A stretch of DNA of 22,784 nucleotides from an uncultured Lachnospiraceae bacterium (GTDB lineage: Bacteria > Bacillota_A > Clostridia > Lachnospirales > Lachnospiraceae), in assembly GCA_905200565.1 (NCBI GenBank), contig CAJKKX010000003.1, positions 1 through 22,784 on the forward strand, given 5' to 3'. A program made the translations under genes and the position numbers. Under the pieces are notes generated by a model. That model made no database searches, was not told the origin of the DNA, and saw only the letters and a list, made by a program, of their open reading frames with translations. Of the stretch, positions 6,536 through 15,204 are shown in pieces. Numbering within the stretch: the first letter of the stretch is position 1; each line of letters starts with the position of its first letter.

Positions 6536-7951
6536 ATGGAAGAAAAAGTATCGAAGTATATCAGGAAACATCATATGATAGAAACAGGCGACTATGTTGT
6601 GGCAGGCATTTCGGGAGGAGCGGACTCGGTATGCCTGCTTTTTATGCTGAAAGAGTTCCAAAAAGAAGCAGATTTCTTTCTGGAAGCAGTGCATGTGGAA
6701 CATGGGATTCGGGGAGAGGAAAGCCTGAAGGATGCGGCGTTTACAAAGCAGTTGTGCAAAAAATGGGGGATTTCTTTTCACATGGCTGCCTTTGACGTAC
6801 CAAAAAGAGCGGCGGGGGAGAAGCTGACGCTGGAAGAGGCTGCGAGAAAGTGCAGGTATGAGGCGTTTGCGGAGGCGTGCAAAGGAAGGGAACATGCAAA
6901 GATTGCCGTGGCGCATAACCAGGATGATCAGGCGGAGACGATTCTGTGGAATCTGGCGCGGGGGTCGGGGCTGCAAGGCTTGTGCGGCATAAGGCCGGTA
7001 AACGGAAACATCATTCGTCCGCTTTTGGGCGTTTCCAGGCAGGAGATCGAGGCATATCTGAAAAAGCAGGGGCAGGATTACTGCACAGACAGTACGAATC
7101 TTACCGATGAATATACGAGAAACCGGCTGCGGCATCGGATTTTGCCGGAGATGGAAAACGGGTTGAATGTGCGGGCGCGCGTTCATATCGCCCAGGCGGG
7201 CGAACGTCTTGGCCGGGCATGGGAATATCTGGAAAAGGAAGCGAAGAAAAAGGCTGAGAAAATTTCCAGCGTGAGGAAGCAGGAGGTATGGATTGAGGGA
7301 AAAGAGCTTCTGCGGGAAGAGGAAGTCATGCAGGAATATATCTTACGCGTGTGTATGGAGCGTCTGGGGATGGGCTTGAAAGACGTCGGGGCCGTGCATC
7401 TGGACGAGATGAAGAAGCTGGCGGCGGGACAGTCCGGAAGAAGGATGATGCTTCCGGGAGGAAGGACGGCCAGGCGTACCGGAGATTATCTGGTGCTGGG
7501 AGAAGGAGAGCCGCCGCAAAAGATCACAGAGGAAGTGGAGCTTTTGGTACCGGGAGAGTCCCAATGGGGAAAATATCGGATAAAGACAAGCCTGGAACCA
7601 GGAAATGGTCAAATAATTCCGCAAAAAAAGTATACGAAATGGCTGGATTATGATACAATAAAAAATACGATTCAATTACGGAGCCGCAGGAGCGGGGACT
7701 ATTTTATTGCGGAGGGCAGGCACAGCAAGCTGAAAAAGTATTTTATTAATGAGAAGATTTTAAAAGAGGAGCGGGATAAGGTTCTTCTGCTGGCGGATGA
7801 GAGCCACATTCTCTGGATTGTGGGACACCGGATCAGTGAGCAGTGCAGGGTTACGCAGGATACAAAAACAATTCTAAAAATACAGGTCAGGGAGGAGACA
7901 AATCGTGGAGAACAGGATTCGAGTATTATTGTCGGAGGAGAAAGTGAATGA
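6536..7951 (+). CDS. tilS: tRNA(Ile)-lysidine synthetase TilS
   Basis: TilS ligates lysine to C34 of the CAU-anticodon tRNA-Ile using ATP, converting its specificity from AUG to AUA. The PP-loop SGGADS lies at residues 26-31. The downstream motifs VEHGIRGEES, AHNQDDQAET and RNRLRHRILP are typical, and the C-terminal half carries the substrate-binding extension (RSRRSGDYF region). The 471-residue length matches Bacillus-type TilS. ATG 6536 was preferred because the alignment-typical opening MEEKVSKYI precedes GDYVVAGISGG at the usual distance. An in-frame GTG at 6491 would add 15 residues, and neither start has a strong ribosome site. The 3' end overlaps hpt by 47 bp. Confidence 0.92.
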   Translation: MEEKVSKYIRKHHMIETGDYVVAGISGGADSVCLLFMLKEFQKEADFFLEAVHVEHGIRGEESLKDAAFTKQLCKKWGISFHMAAFDVPKRAAGEKLTLEEAARKCRYEAFAEACKGREHAKIAVAHNQDDQAETILWNLARGSGLQGLCGIRPVNGNIIRPLLGVSRQEIEAYLKKQGQDYCTDSTNLTDEYTRNRLRHRILPEMENGLNVRARVHIAQAGERLGRAWEYLEKEAKKKAEKISSVRKQEVWIEGKELLREEEVMQEYILRVCMERLGMGLKDVGAVHLDEMKKLAAGQSGRRMMLPGGRTARRTGDYLVLGEGEPPQKITEEVELLVPGESQWGKYRIKTSLEPGNGQIIPQKKYTKWLDYDTIKNTIQLRSRRSGDYFIAEGRHSKLKKYFINEKILKEERDKVLLLADESHILWIVGHRISEQCRVTQDTKTILKIQVREETNRGEQDSSIIVGGESE

Positions 7952-8426
7952 GAAAATTGCAGAAATGGGAAAGAGGATCAGTGAGGATTACGCGGGAAAA
8001 AGCGTGCATTTGATCTGCATCCTGAAAGGCAGCGTGTTTTTTACCTGTGAGCTGGCCAAGCGCATTACGGTTCCGGTGTCTATGGACTTCATGTCCGTGA
8101 GCAGCTATGGAGACGGTACGAAGTCCAGCGGCGTGGTGAGGATCGCCAAAGATCTGGATGAGACGCTGGAAGGAAAGGACGTCATAGTGATAGAGGATAT
8201 TATTGATTCCGGACGAACCTTAAGCTATCTGATGGAAATTCTAAGCAAGAGGAATCCGGCAAGCCTTCGGCTGTGTACGCTTCTGGATAAGCCGGACAGA
8301 CGGGTGGCCAGGGTGAAGGTTGATTATGTGGGGTTTGAGATTCCGGATGAGTTTGTGGTTGGTTATGGACTTGATTATGCGCAAAAATACAGAAATCTGC
8401 CATATATTGGAGTGGTAGAAGTTTAA
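7905..8426 (+). CDS. hpt: Hypoxanthine-guanine phosphoribosyltransferase
   Basis: This 173-residue enzyme salvages hypoxanthine and guanine with PRPP to form IMP and GMP. The PRPP-binding loop EDIIDSGRT (residues 97-105) is intact. LKGSVFF (40-46), SSYGDGT (66-72) and VGYGLDY match the family's PPi loop, flexible loop and C-terminal base-binding region. Translation begins at GTG 7905, supported by a strong GGAGGAG at 7891-7897, and runs inside the end of tilS in another frame. The order tilS-hpt-ftsH is the same in Bacillus, where TilS and HprT are reported to act together in ftsH regulation; whether that holds here is unknown. Confidence 0.96.
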   Translation: MENRIRVLLSEEKVNEKIAEMGKRISEDYAGKSVHLICILKGSVFFTCELAKRITVPVSMDFMSVSSYGDGTKSSGVVRIAKDLDETLEGKDVIVIEDIIDSGRTLSYLMEILSKRNPASLRLCTLLDKPDRRVARVKVDYVGFEIPDEFVVGYGLDYAQKYRNLPYIGVVEV

Positions 8427-8446
8427 AAAGGAAGGGGATTTGTACA

Positions 8447-10261
8447 TTGAATAATGCTTCGAAAGGAGTCAGATTTTATTTTCTGATTATGGCGGCAGTG
8501 TTGCTGTTTGTGTTTATTTTCCGGAATGGATTTGACACGAAGGAGACGTATACGTATCGTGAATTTGAGACGGCGGTCGAAGAAGGGATCGTGGAGAGAG
8601 TCGATATTCACCCGAATGACAAGGTGCCTACCGGGCAGCTTTGGATTTATTTTTCAGAAGGACCGGAAGTCCGGAAGATGAATGTGGCGGATGTAAAGGA
8701 AGTTCAGGAGATGCTTCTGGAAAAGGACGTCCCGAATTACATGTATGATATTGAACGGGAAAGCGTCTTTATGACGACCGTTCTGCCAATGCTTTTGATG
8801 GCGGCGGTCTTTATGTTTCTTCTGATTTTCATGAACCGTCAGGCGAATGGCGGAAACAATAAAATGATGAATTTCGGGAAGAGCCGCGCGACGTTGATTC
8901 TTCCGGATACAAAAAAGATCAGCTTTAAAAACGTAGCCGGACTGGAAGAGGAAAAGGAGGAGCTTGAGGAGATCGTAGATTTTCTGAGAGAGCCGAAAAA
9001 GTATCTTCAGGTAGGCGCGCGTATTCCTAAAGGGCTTCTTCTGGTGGGGCCTCCGGGAACGGGCAAGACCCTTCTGGCAAAGGCGGTAGCCGGAGAAGCC
9101 GGCGTTCCGTTTTTCAGCATTTCGGGTTCTGATTTTGTCGAAATGTTTGTGGGCGTGGGCGCCTCCCGTGTACGCGACCTGTTTGCGGAAGCGAAGAAAA
9201 ATGCGCCGTGTATCGTATTTATCGACGAGATTGACGCTGTGGCCAGACGGCGTGGAAGCGGAATGGGCGGCGGCCATGACGAGAGGGAACAGACCCTGAA
9301 TCAGATGCTGGTAGAGATGGACGGCTTTGGAGTGAACGAGGGGATTATCGTGATGGCGGCGACAAACCGGGTGGATATTCTCGATCCGGCGATTCTGCGT
9401 CCGGGGCGTTTCGACCGGAAAATCGGCGTTGGAAAGCCGGATGTGAAAGGCAGACTGGGAATTCTTCAGGTTCACACGAAAGGAAAGCCTCTGGGAGACG
9501 ATGTGAATCTGGAGGAGATTGCGCAGACGACGGCAGGCTTTACGGGAGCTGATCTGGAAAATCTGATGAATGAGGCGGCGATCCAGGCGGCGAAAGAGGG
9601 AAGAGCTTATATCGTGCAGAAAGATATTCGGCAGGCATTCGTAAAAGTAGGCATTGGCGCTGAGAAAAAGAGCAAGGTCATTTCTGACAGGGAAAAGCGC
9701 ATTACGGCGTACCATGAGGCGGGCCATGCGATTTTGTTTCATGTGTTGCCGGACGTAGGGCCGGTGCACACAATCTCTATTATTCCTACCGGTATGGGAG
9801 CGGCGGGCTATACAATGCCGCTGCCGGCAAAGGATGAGATGTTTCTTACCAAAGGGAAGATGCTCCAGGATATCATCGTAGGCTTTGGCGGAAGAGTTGC
9901 CGAGGAGCTGGTGATTGGGGATGTGACGACAGGTGCATCCCAGGATATCAGGCAGTCTACCGAGATCGCGCGGGCGATGGTGACCAGATATGGAATGTCG
10001 GAGAAAGTGGGAACCGTCGATTACGGAAGTGATGATGAGGTGTTTATCGGCCGCGATCTGGGTCATGCCAGAAAATATGGCGAAACTATGCAGACGCTGA
10101 TTGATGAAGAAGTGAAGCGTATTGTGGATGAATGCTATGCAAAGGCAAAAAGTCTGATTGAGGAACATATGGAGGTACTTCATCGGTGCGCAGAGCTTTT
10201 GGTCAAAGAGGAAAAGATAGGAAGAGAAGCCTTCGAGGAACTGTTTCAGGAGACAGAGTAG
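8447..10261 (+). CDS. ftsH: ATP-dependent membrane zinc metalloprotease FtsH
   Basis: This is a full-length FtsH of 604 residues, a hexameric membrane AAA+ protease that degrades misfolded membrane proteins and regulators. Membrane segments lie at about residues 9-26 and 108-129 with an extracytoplasmic domain between them. The AAA module shows Walker A GPPGTGKT (201-208), Walker B FIDE (258-261) and the second region of homology ending at RPGRFDR (318-324). The protease zinc motif HEAGH is at 423-427 and the third ligand is probably Asp500 (GASQD). The start is TTG 8447 with GGAAGGGG 9 bases upstream; the next in-frame ATG (residue 15) would remove part of the first membrane span. It is the last gene of the tilS-hpt-ftsH unit. 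Confidence 0.96.
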   Translation: MNNASKGVRFYFLIMAAVLLFVFIFRNGFDTKETYTYREFETAVEEGIVERVDIHPNDKVPTGQLWIYFSEGPEVRKMNVADVKEVQEMLLEKDVPNYMYDIERESVFMTTVLPMLLMAAVFMFLLIFMNRQANGGNNKMMNFGKSRATLILPDTKKISFKNVAGLEEEKEELEEIVDFLREPKKYLQVGARIPKGLLLVGPPGTGKTLLAKAVAGEAGVPFFSISGSDFVEMFVGVGASRVRDLFAEAKKNAPCIVFIDEIDAVARRRGSGMGGGHDEREQTLNQMLVEMDGFGVNEGIIVMAATNRVDILDPAILRPGRFDRKIGVGKPDVKGRLGILQVHTKGKPLGDDVNLEEIAQTTAGFTGADLENLMNEAAIQAAKEGRAYIVQKDIRQAFVKVGIGAEKKSKVISDREKRITAYHEAGHAILFHVLPDVGPVHTISIIPTGMGAAGYTMPLPAKDEMFLTKGKMLQDIIVGFGGRVAEELVIGDVTTGASQDIRQSTEIARAMVTRYGMSEKVGTVDYGSDDEVFIGRDLGHARKYGETMQTLIDEEVKRIVDECYAKAKSLIEEHMEVLHRCAELLVKEEKIGREAFEELFQETE

Positions 10262-10305
10262 GGTCGGATTTCAGATGAAAGGATGCGGAACCTGGCAGGA
10301 CGAAA

Positions 10306-10315
10306 TTTGACGAAA
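10306..10315 (+). promoter_or_regulatory. Strong match to a Spo0A box downstream of ftsH
   Basis: TTTGACGAAA contains a perfect TGNCGAA core (10308-10314). Partial copies GGACGAA (10298-10304) and CGGCGAA (10341-10347) lie nearby in the same orientation. The site is about 80-90 bp before the predicted start of the small RNA candidate. A single 7-mer is common in a genome, so this is suggestive only. Confidence 0.3.
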
Positions 10316-10383
10316 TGTGTAGGAAATGCACAAAAATGAACGGCGAAATTTGTGAAGTTTGTGCACACTTCTTTGGGCGGTGA

Positions 10384-10392
10384 TGCTATAAT
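10384..10392 (+). promoter_or_regulatory. Extended -10 promoter element
   Basis: TGCTATAAT is a perfect extended -10 (TGn plus TATAAT). No good -35 lies 16-18 bp upstream; a 4-of-6 match TTGTGC (10359-10364) is 22 bp away. The predicted start is near 10399. Confidence 0.55.
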
Positions 10393-10398
10393 AAACAT

Positions 10399-10491
10399 CG
10401 TAAAACCCCCCAATACATTATATAGTTTTTGCTACACCCCATAAGAGAAATACCTTCTCCGAAAAGAGGCGACCGAAAGGCCGTCTCTTTT
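10399..10491 (+). ncRNA. Candidate small RNA of about 93 nt with C-rich single-stranded motifs
   Basis: A promoter element and a strong terminator enclose a short stretch with no reading frame. The predicted transcript carries a run of six C (10406-10411) and ACCCC (10436-10440) in unpaired AU-rich context, then a small hairpin (10445-10449 with 10455-10459) and the terminator. C-rich loops of this kind are typical of Firmicute small RNAs that pair with G-rich ribosome-binding sites. It could also be just the ftsH 3' untranslated region. No known family was recognised. Confidence 0.35.
10462..10491 (+). terminator. Bidirectional terminator between ftsH and the DUF4956 gene
   Basis: A 13-bp stem (10462-10474 with 10479-10491) has one A-C mismatch and a stable GAAA tetraloop. 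It has four A at one end and four T at the other, so it can end both the plus-strand ftsH transcript and the convergent minus-strand operon. Confidence 0.85.
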
Positions 10492-10519
10492 ACTTGGATA
10501 TCGGAAAACACAGTGCAAA

Positions 10520-11205
10520 TTATTTATAAATCGTGGGTGCCATAGATAATACAATATTCAGGTTTCCATTTCGGCATCTCAGTTCATTTAAAAATTCCTG
10601 CTCATTCTGATCTGGTTTCATGGACACCTTGTAGCACACTTCAAATAAAGAACCCAGATCGGTCGTTTTAATCCGTTCCAGGGTATAGCCGTTGGTGAAA
10701 CGGTTAAGAATATCATCAAAGGCATTCTGATAGTTTAAATTTTCCGGAATGGTGATTTTTAATATTTTCTGTATCGATTTTTTTGGAAAAACTTCATCTT
10801 TTCCACAATAAGAATCACGATACATAACAAAATGACAAATAACGCGCCGTATGCAAAAAGCCCCACGCCACATGCAAGTCCGGCGGCAATATCAAAAAAG
10901 ATAAATCCAATATCCTTCGGGTCTCCGGGAGCGCTGCGGAATCGAATAATGGAAAGAGCTCCTGCAAGGCTGAAAGCACGGGCGATATTGCTCCCCGTAA
11001 ACAAAATAATGATAGAAAGAATTGCCGGAAGGATTACGAGAGTAATCGCAAGGCTTTGCTGATAGGATGCGTCATCCTGGATTTTATAATAGGTAAAGGC
11101 AACAAAGATACCGAAAAGGATGGCAACGGTCAGGGTAACCAGTGCGGATCCCACAGTAAGATTGCTGGATACGTTTGATAAAATATTGTTAAATAGCTCG
11201 GTCAT
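10520..11205 (-). pseudogene. DUF4956 membrane protein, frameshifted at an A7 tract
   Basis: The N-terminal half (start ATG 11205, GGAG just upstream) has membrane segments and the family hallmark GALSIIRFRSAPGDPKD, then runs out of frame and stops at 10759. The C-terminal cytoplasmic domain (from about SIQKILKITIPENLN to the stop at 10520) continues in the -1 frame. The switch falls at seven A (minus strand; 10778-10784 on plus). One extra A would restore a 228-residue protein, the normal length for DUF4956. The tract reads CAA AAA AAT in frame, a heptamer compatible with -1 ribosomal slippage, so the two-frame state may be a real mutation, a base-calling error or programmed. DUF4956 genes commonly sit beside VTC-domain polymerases; here the start overlaps the VTC gene by 17 bp. 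Confidence 0.8.
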
Positions 11206-11926
11206 ATTTTTTCTCCTTCGTGTTGATAAAATTTTTGAATTCTGTTCCATATTTTGAAAAGCTTCTCCGCTGGATTCCAAGTTCGGTCAGCATATGTACA
11301 AGCCACAGAGGCTTCGCCCGTGCAGTCTTAATTTCCATCAGATAGGTGTGACTGTCTAAAAGGGGAGTTCCATAGTCGCCGTCCTCGAGATGGAGGTCAT
11401 AGCGCCGGGAGCGTATATTCTGATCGAAGGAAATCCTGAGATCCGGGTTTCCCTTTTCAAAATAGGCGATTCTGTCGTAAGCCAGGTACAGCTTTGGGCT
11501 CAGAGAATAGAAATGCAGGAAATAGGAAATTTCCCGTAGAACCTGCGGATTCATATAATCCTGTATACAGGGAACTTCTCCGGAATGAAGAAAATCATAG
11601 GCCTCCTTTAAAAGCAGTCTGGTGCGTCTTTTGTTGACAAGACCGTTGTATTTTTTCTTGATCTCCAGAAATACTTTGGCAGACATCTCCGGTACTCCGT
11701 AAGAGCGGAGCCGGAGCTTTTCTTTATAATCAGGTTTGGAAAGGGAATTCCGGATTAAAAAGTGATCGTCTGTGTCGAAATAGATGTTGGCGATGGTATA
11801 GGGCCTGTGATTCTGATTATAGGCATCAAGATCCATATGTGCATCCATGACAGCAATCACTTTCTGATAAGTATCCTGATCTAGCAGGTATTTGTGTTCG
11901 TATCGGTTAAAGACTTCGATTGCCAT
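11189..11926 (-). CDS. VTC-domain polyphosphate polymerase
   Basis: This 245-residue protein consists of a single VTC domain, the tunnel-shaped triphosphate-tunnel fold that in yeast Vtc4 makes polyphosphate from ATP. Charged residues expected to line the tunnel are visible: RYEHKY (8-13), KLRLRSY (70-76), EIKKKY (88-93), KRRTR (99-103), AYDR (149-152), EIK (198-200) and SFSKY (222-226). There is no membrane span, so the neighbouring DUF4956 protein may provide the membrane part. ATG 11926 was chosen because AAGGAG lies 8 bases upstream. The in-frame GTG at 11935 sits directly on that ribosome site. The gene begins within a few bases of the hydrolase stop codon. Enzyme activity is inferred from the family. 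Confidence 0.85.
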   Translation of the reverse strand: MAIEVFNRYEHKYLLDQDTYQKVIAVMDAHMDLDAYNQNHRPYTIANIYFDTDDHFLIRNSLSKPDYKEKLRLRSYGVPEMSAKVFLEIKKKYNGLVNKRRTRLLLKEAYDFLHSGEVPCIQDYMNPQVLREISYFLHFYSLSPKLYLAYDRIAYFEKGNPDLRISFDQNIRSRRYDLHLEDGDYGTPLLDSHTYLMEIKTARAKPLWLVHMLTELGIQRRSFSKYGTEFKNFINTKEKKYDRAI

Positions 11927-11931
11927 AGGGG

Positions 11932-12810
11932 TCACTCCTTCTTTTCCTGGGTTAGGGTGATATTTTTTCCGTCGCTGACAGCGTGAACATTCCCGTTTTC
12001 CGTGAGGAATACCTCGACATCCAAAGAGGAGAGAAGATCAAGGACTCTCTGTTCGGGAGGGTTCTTTTTGCTGCATGTGATGACGGCATAGTCCGGGGCC
12101 GTTCCGGTCAGGAAATCTTTTGTACTGTCGCTGAAACGTCCGTGATGCGGAACTTTCAGGAAATCGTGTTTCAAAGAAAACTGGGAAGGGAGTTCCTTTA
12201 AACGTTCCGCTTCGGCGTCTCCCGTAAAGAGAAAACGGTTTTCACCGTGCGAGGCGCTGATGACCAGAGAATAATCGTTATCGCTCTCGACATAGGATGC
12301 TTTCAGAGGAGGGAAAACCTCAAAAAGTACGTCGTCGAGAGTCAGAACCATCGTTTCTGTCAAGGCGGCAGGGGAGATATTTTTCTCCTGAAGCGCCGAC
12401 AGGTAATTTGTGTAGGCGCTGTTATTGCCTTCATAGTCTGGGACAATGATTTCGCCAACGTCCATTTTTTCCAAAATGCCCGGAACACCCCCTACATGAT
12501 CCTTATCAAAATGTGTAATAAAGAGATAATCAATTTTTTTAACTCCTTTTTCCTCCAGCGAGGCAACGAGGTCTTCGGCGTCGCCTTTTTCGCCGCAGTC
12601 TATGACGACTGTGTGATTTGTCGTTTGCAGGAAGATAGCGTCAGCCTTTCCGACGTCAAAAATGGATACAGAAAAGGTTCCGGATACAGCAGGAACAGAC
12701 GCTTCCTGGAGTTCTGTTTCCGGAGCTTTGGGATTCTGGCAGGCGCACAGGAGAACGCTAATGCACAGAGTCAGAAAAAGAACCAGTTTTTTTCCTTTTG
12801 AAATCCTCAT
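11932..12810 (-). CDS. Lipoprotein metallo-beta-lactamase-fold hydrolase (ComEC C-terminal-like)
   Basis: This 292-residue protein has a basic N-terminus, a hydrophobic core at 8-22 and a lipobox ending at Cys24, so it is probably a membrane-anchored lipoprotein facing outside. The rest is a metallo-beta-lactamase fold of the kind found at the C-terminus of ComEC. It carries FDVGKADAIF (51-60), metal-binding THFDKDH (99-105; Asp replaces the middle His, as in ComEC-like members), GDAE (197-200) and PHHGRFSDS (221-229). Substrates of such stand-alone proteins are mostly unknown, with nuclease or phosphodiesterase action the usual guess. It leads a three-gene minus-strand operon with the VTC and DUF4956 genes. 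A GGAG site precedes ATG 12810. Confidence 0.87.
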   Translation of the reverse strand: MRISKGKKLVLFLTLCISVLLCACQNPKAPETELQEASVPAVSGTFSVSIFDVGKADAIFLQTTNHTVVIDCGEKGDAEDLVASLEEKGVKKIDYLFITHFDKDHVGGVPGILEKMDVGEIIVPDYEGNNSAYTNYLSALQEKNISPAALTETMVLTLDDVLFEVFPPLKASYVESDNDYSLVISASHGENRFLFTGDAEAERLKELPSQFSLKHDFLKVPHHGRFSDSTKDFLTGTAPDYAVITCSKKNPPEQRVLDLLSSLDVEVFLTENGNVHAVSDGKNITLTQEKKE

Positions 12811-12848
12811 ATGTAAAAAACTCCTTTCATGATTTTAAATCTGTATTG

Positions 12849-12877
12849 ATTATATAACAGAAGCAGAAGAATGGCAA
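12849..12877 (-). promoter_or_regulatory. Promoter of the hydrolase-VTC-DUF4956 operon
   Basis: On the minus strand TTGCCA (12877-12872) and TATAAT (12854-12849) are 17 bp apart. The predicted start near 12842 leaves a leader of about 32 nt before the hydrolase ATG. Confidence 0.75.
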
Positions 12878-13014
12878 ACAGAAAGTGGGAAAACATAATC
12901 ATTATAAACAAAAAAAGTTGCTTTGTTATTGAAAATTTGTAGAAATTTACGAAGGGCCTGTGTCAGGAGAATGAAAAAATTTGGCTTTCCGATGGGGATG
13001 TAAAATTTTTCGGG

Positions 13015-13043
13015 TTGTATGAAAAGGGAAATTGTTATACAAT
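13015..13043 (+). promoter_or_regulatory. Promoter of the alpha-glucan hydrolase with overlapping palindrome
   Basis: TTGTAT (13015-13020) and TACAAT (13038-13043) are 17 bp apart. A perfect inverted repeat ATTGT-TAT-ACAAT (13031-13043) covers the -10 and could be a repressor operator for sugar control. No clear CcpA cre site was seen in the 268-bp divergent intergenic region. Apart from this and the minus-strand promoter, that region shows only AT-rich sequence. Confidence 0.5.
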
Positions 13044-13078
13044 CAAAATAAGAATATCAGGAAAGAGAGACAGAAAGT

Positions 13079-15184
13079 ATGAAGCCTGGGACAGCAGATA
13101 TTGAATATTTAAAAAAGGCAGAGATTTATGCGATGCGGATGCGGCCGGTTTTTTGCCCAAGCGCATTGTTCAGTGATGAGACGGAAAATTATGTAAGTCC
13201 GATGGAACCGGAAACAGGAGAAAAGGTGACGATTCGTTTTCGTACCAGGAAAAATAACGTGGACTACGTGTGTTGGATCAGTGGCTCGAACCGGATTTTG
13301 ATGGAGTTCGAAAAGACGGAAGGTGATTTTGACTATTACCGGACAGAGATCGTTATGGGTGAGGAAATTGTCCGTTATTATTTTGAAGTGTGCGCAGGGG
13401 AAAACCGTTATTTTTATAATAAGAAGGGAGTATCCGAAAATCTTCAGGAATACTACGCTTTTGCTATTGCGCCGGGGTTTAAAACGCCTGCCTGGGCGAA
13501 GGGAGCCGTGATGTATCAGATTCTGGTCGATCGTTTTTTTAACGGAGATCCGACAAACACGGTAGAGGACAGAGAATATTTTTATATCGGGGATACAACG
13601 GTACAGGTAAAGGACTGGAATAAATATCCGGCCGCCAGCATGGCTATCCGGGAATTTTACGGCGGCGACTTGCAGGGCGTTCTGGATAAAATGGACTATT
13701 TGCAGGAGCTGGGCGTGGATGTGATTTATTTTAATCCGATCTTCGTATCGCCCTCGAATCATAAATACGATATCCAGGATTATGATTATGTAGACCCTCA
13801 TTATGGAAAAATCGTAAAAGATGGCGGTTCGGTGCTTCCGGAAGGATGCCGGGATAATGCGCAGGCGAGCAAATACATTCAGAGGGTAACGGATAAGGAG
13901 AATCTGGAGGCGAGCAACCAGCTTCTGGTCCGGCTGATCGGGGAAGCGCACAGCCGGGGGATGAAGGTGATCCTGGACGGCGTGTTTAACCATTGCGGTT
14001 CTTTTAATAAATGGCTGGACCGGGAGTGCATTTACGAGAAGCAGGAGGGCTATGAAAAAGGGGCTTATGTGTCGGCGGACAGTCCGTACCGCAGCTTTTT
14101 TAAATTCAACAATGAGCATGAATGGCCGTACAATCCGTTTTATGACGGATGGTGGGGGCATGAGACGCTGCCGAAGCTGAATTATGAGAATTCACAGAAG
14201 CTTTATGATTATATTATGGAAATTGGAAGGAAATGGGTTTCCGCGCCGTTTTATGCGGACGGGTGGCGTTTGGACGTAGCGGCTGATCTTGGATTCAGCA
14301 GCGAGTATAACCATAAATTCTGGAAGGAATTCCGCAAGGTGGTAAAAGGGGCAAACCCTGAAGCGATTATTCTGGCGGAACATTATGGAGACGCAGGGAC
14401 ATGGCTGCGAGGAGACGAATGGGATACGGTCATGAACTACGATGCGTTTATGGAACCTCTGACCTGGTTCTTTACCGGGATGGAGAAGCACAGCGACGGC
14501 TACAGGGAAGACCTTCTGGGAAATCATGAGAGCTTTATCGGGGCAATGAATCATCATATGTCAAATTTCCTGGCTCCTTCTCTTCAGACGGCTATGAATG
14601 AGCTTTCCAATCATGACCATTCGAGGTTCCTGACCCGGACGAATCATAAAGTGGGAAGAGTGGACAGGTTGGGGCATGAAGCCGCCGCCGAAGGGGTGGA
14701 TATGGCTGTCATGCGGGAAGCAATCGTGATGCAGATGACCTGGCCGGGTGCGCCGACGCTGTATTATGGGGACGAGGCCGGGGTCGTGGGATTTACAGAC
14801 CCGGATAACCGGAGGACATATCCGTGGGGGCATGAAGATAAAGAACTGATTGCATTTTACCGTCAGATGATCCGCATTCATAAGGCGTATCCGGTTTTCA
14901 GCCACGGTTCCCTGAAATTCCTGGAATGCCAGTGGAACTGCATCAGTTATGCGAGGTTCAGCGAAAAAGAGCAGATGGTAGTAGCATTTAATAATGGAGA
15001 GGAGCCTCTGGAGATCACGCTTTCGGTGTGGGAGGCCGGTATCACGGGCGGAAGGAAAGTGAAACGGCTGATCCTGACAGACAGGGATGGAGTGACAGAG
15101 GAACCGGAAGAGTATCTGTGTGAGAATGGAAAAATCAGCCTGACTCTGCCGGCGAAAGGGGCAGTGGTGCTGGAAGGGATTTAA
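13079..15184 (+). CDS. GH13-family alpha-glucan hydrolase (neopullulanase/cyclomaltodextrinase-like)
   Basis: This 701-residue enzyme has no signal peptide and should act in the cytoplasm on imported maltodextrins or glycogen. Residues about 20-115 form a beta-rich N-terminal domain of the CBM34 type seen in neopullulanases. The catalytic barrel starts near AVMYQILVDRFFNGDPTN (residue 144 on). The four conserved GH13 regions are present: DGVFNH (300-305), GWRLDVA with nucleophile Asp399, AEH with acid/base Glu434 and NHD with Asp513. A C-terminal beta domain follows. The region between about residues 180 and 290 is longer than in simple amylases. The start codon follows a modest AGGAAAG site, and the gene is monocistronic with its own promoter and terminator. 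Exact bond specificity (alpha-1,4 or alpha-1,6) cannot be told. Confidence 0.92.
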   Translation: MKPGTADIEYLKKAEIYAMRMRPVFCPSALFSDETENYVSPMEPETGEKVTIRFRTRKNNVDYVCWISGSNRILMEFEKTEGDFDYYRTEIVMGEEIVRYYFEVCAGENRYFYNKKGVSENLQEYYAFAIAPGFKTPAWAKGAVMYQILVDRFFNGDPTNTVEDREYFYIGDTTVQVKDWNKYPAASMAIREFYGGDLQGVLDKMDYLQELGVDVIYFNPIFVSPSNHKYDIQDYDYVDPHYGKIVKDGGSVLPEGCRDNAQASKYIQRVTDKENLEASNQLLVRLIGEAHSRGMKVILDGVFNHCGSFNKWLDRECIYEKQEGYEKGAYVSADSPYRSFFKFNNEHEWPYNPFYDGWWGHETLPKLNYENSQKLYDYIMEIGRKWVSAPFYADGWRLDVAADLGFSSEYNHKFWKEFRKVVKGANPEAIILAEHYGDAGTWLRGDEWDTVMNYDAFMEPLTWFFTGMEKHSDGYREDLLGNHESFIGAMNHHMSNFLAPSLQTAMNELSNHDHSRFLTRTNHKVGRVDRLGHEAAAEGVDMAVMREAIVMQMTWPGAPTLYYGDEAGVVGFTDPDNRRTYPWGHEDKELIAFYRQMIRIHKAYPVFSHGSLKFLECQWNCISYARFSEKEQMVVAFNNGEEPLEITLSVWEAGITGGRKVKRLILTDRDGVTEEPEEYLCENGKISLTLPAKGAVVLEGI

Positions 15185-15204
15185 GCCTGGCGGCAGAGAG
15201 AAAG

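Noticed and set aside
8654..10183. 509-codon open frame antisense to ftsH
   Set aside because: Mirror frame of a conserved gene with strong codon bias; low-complexity translation rich in His, Arg and Leu, and no ribosome site or family match.
13109..14161. 350-codon minus-strand frame inside the GH13 gene
   Set aside because: Shadow frame opposite intact catalytic motifs of the plus-strand gene.
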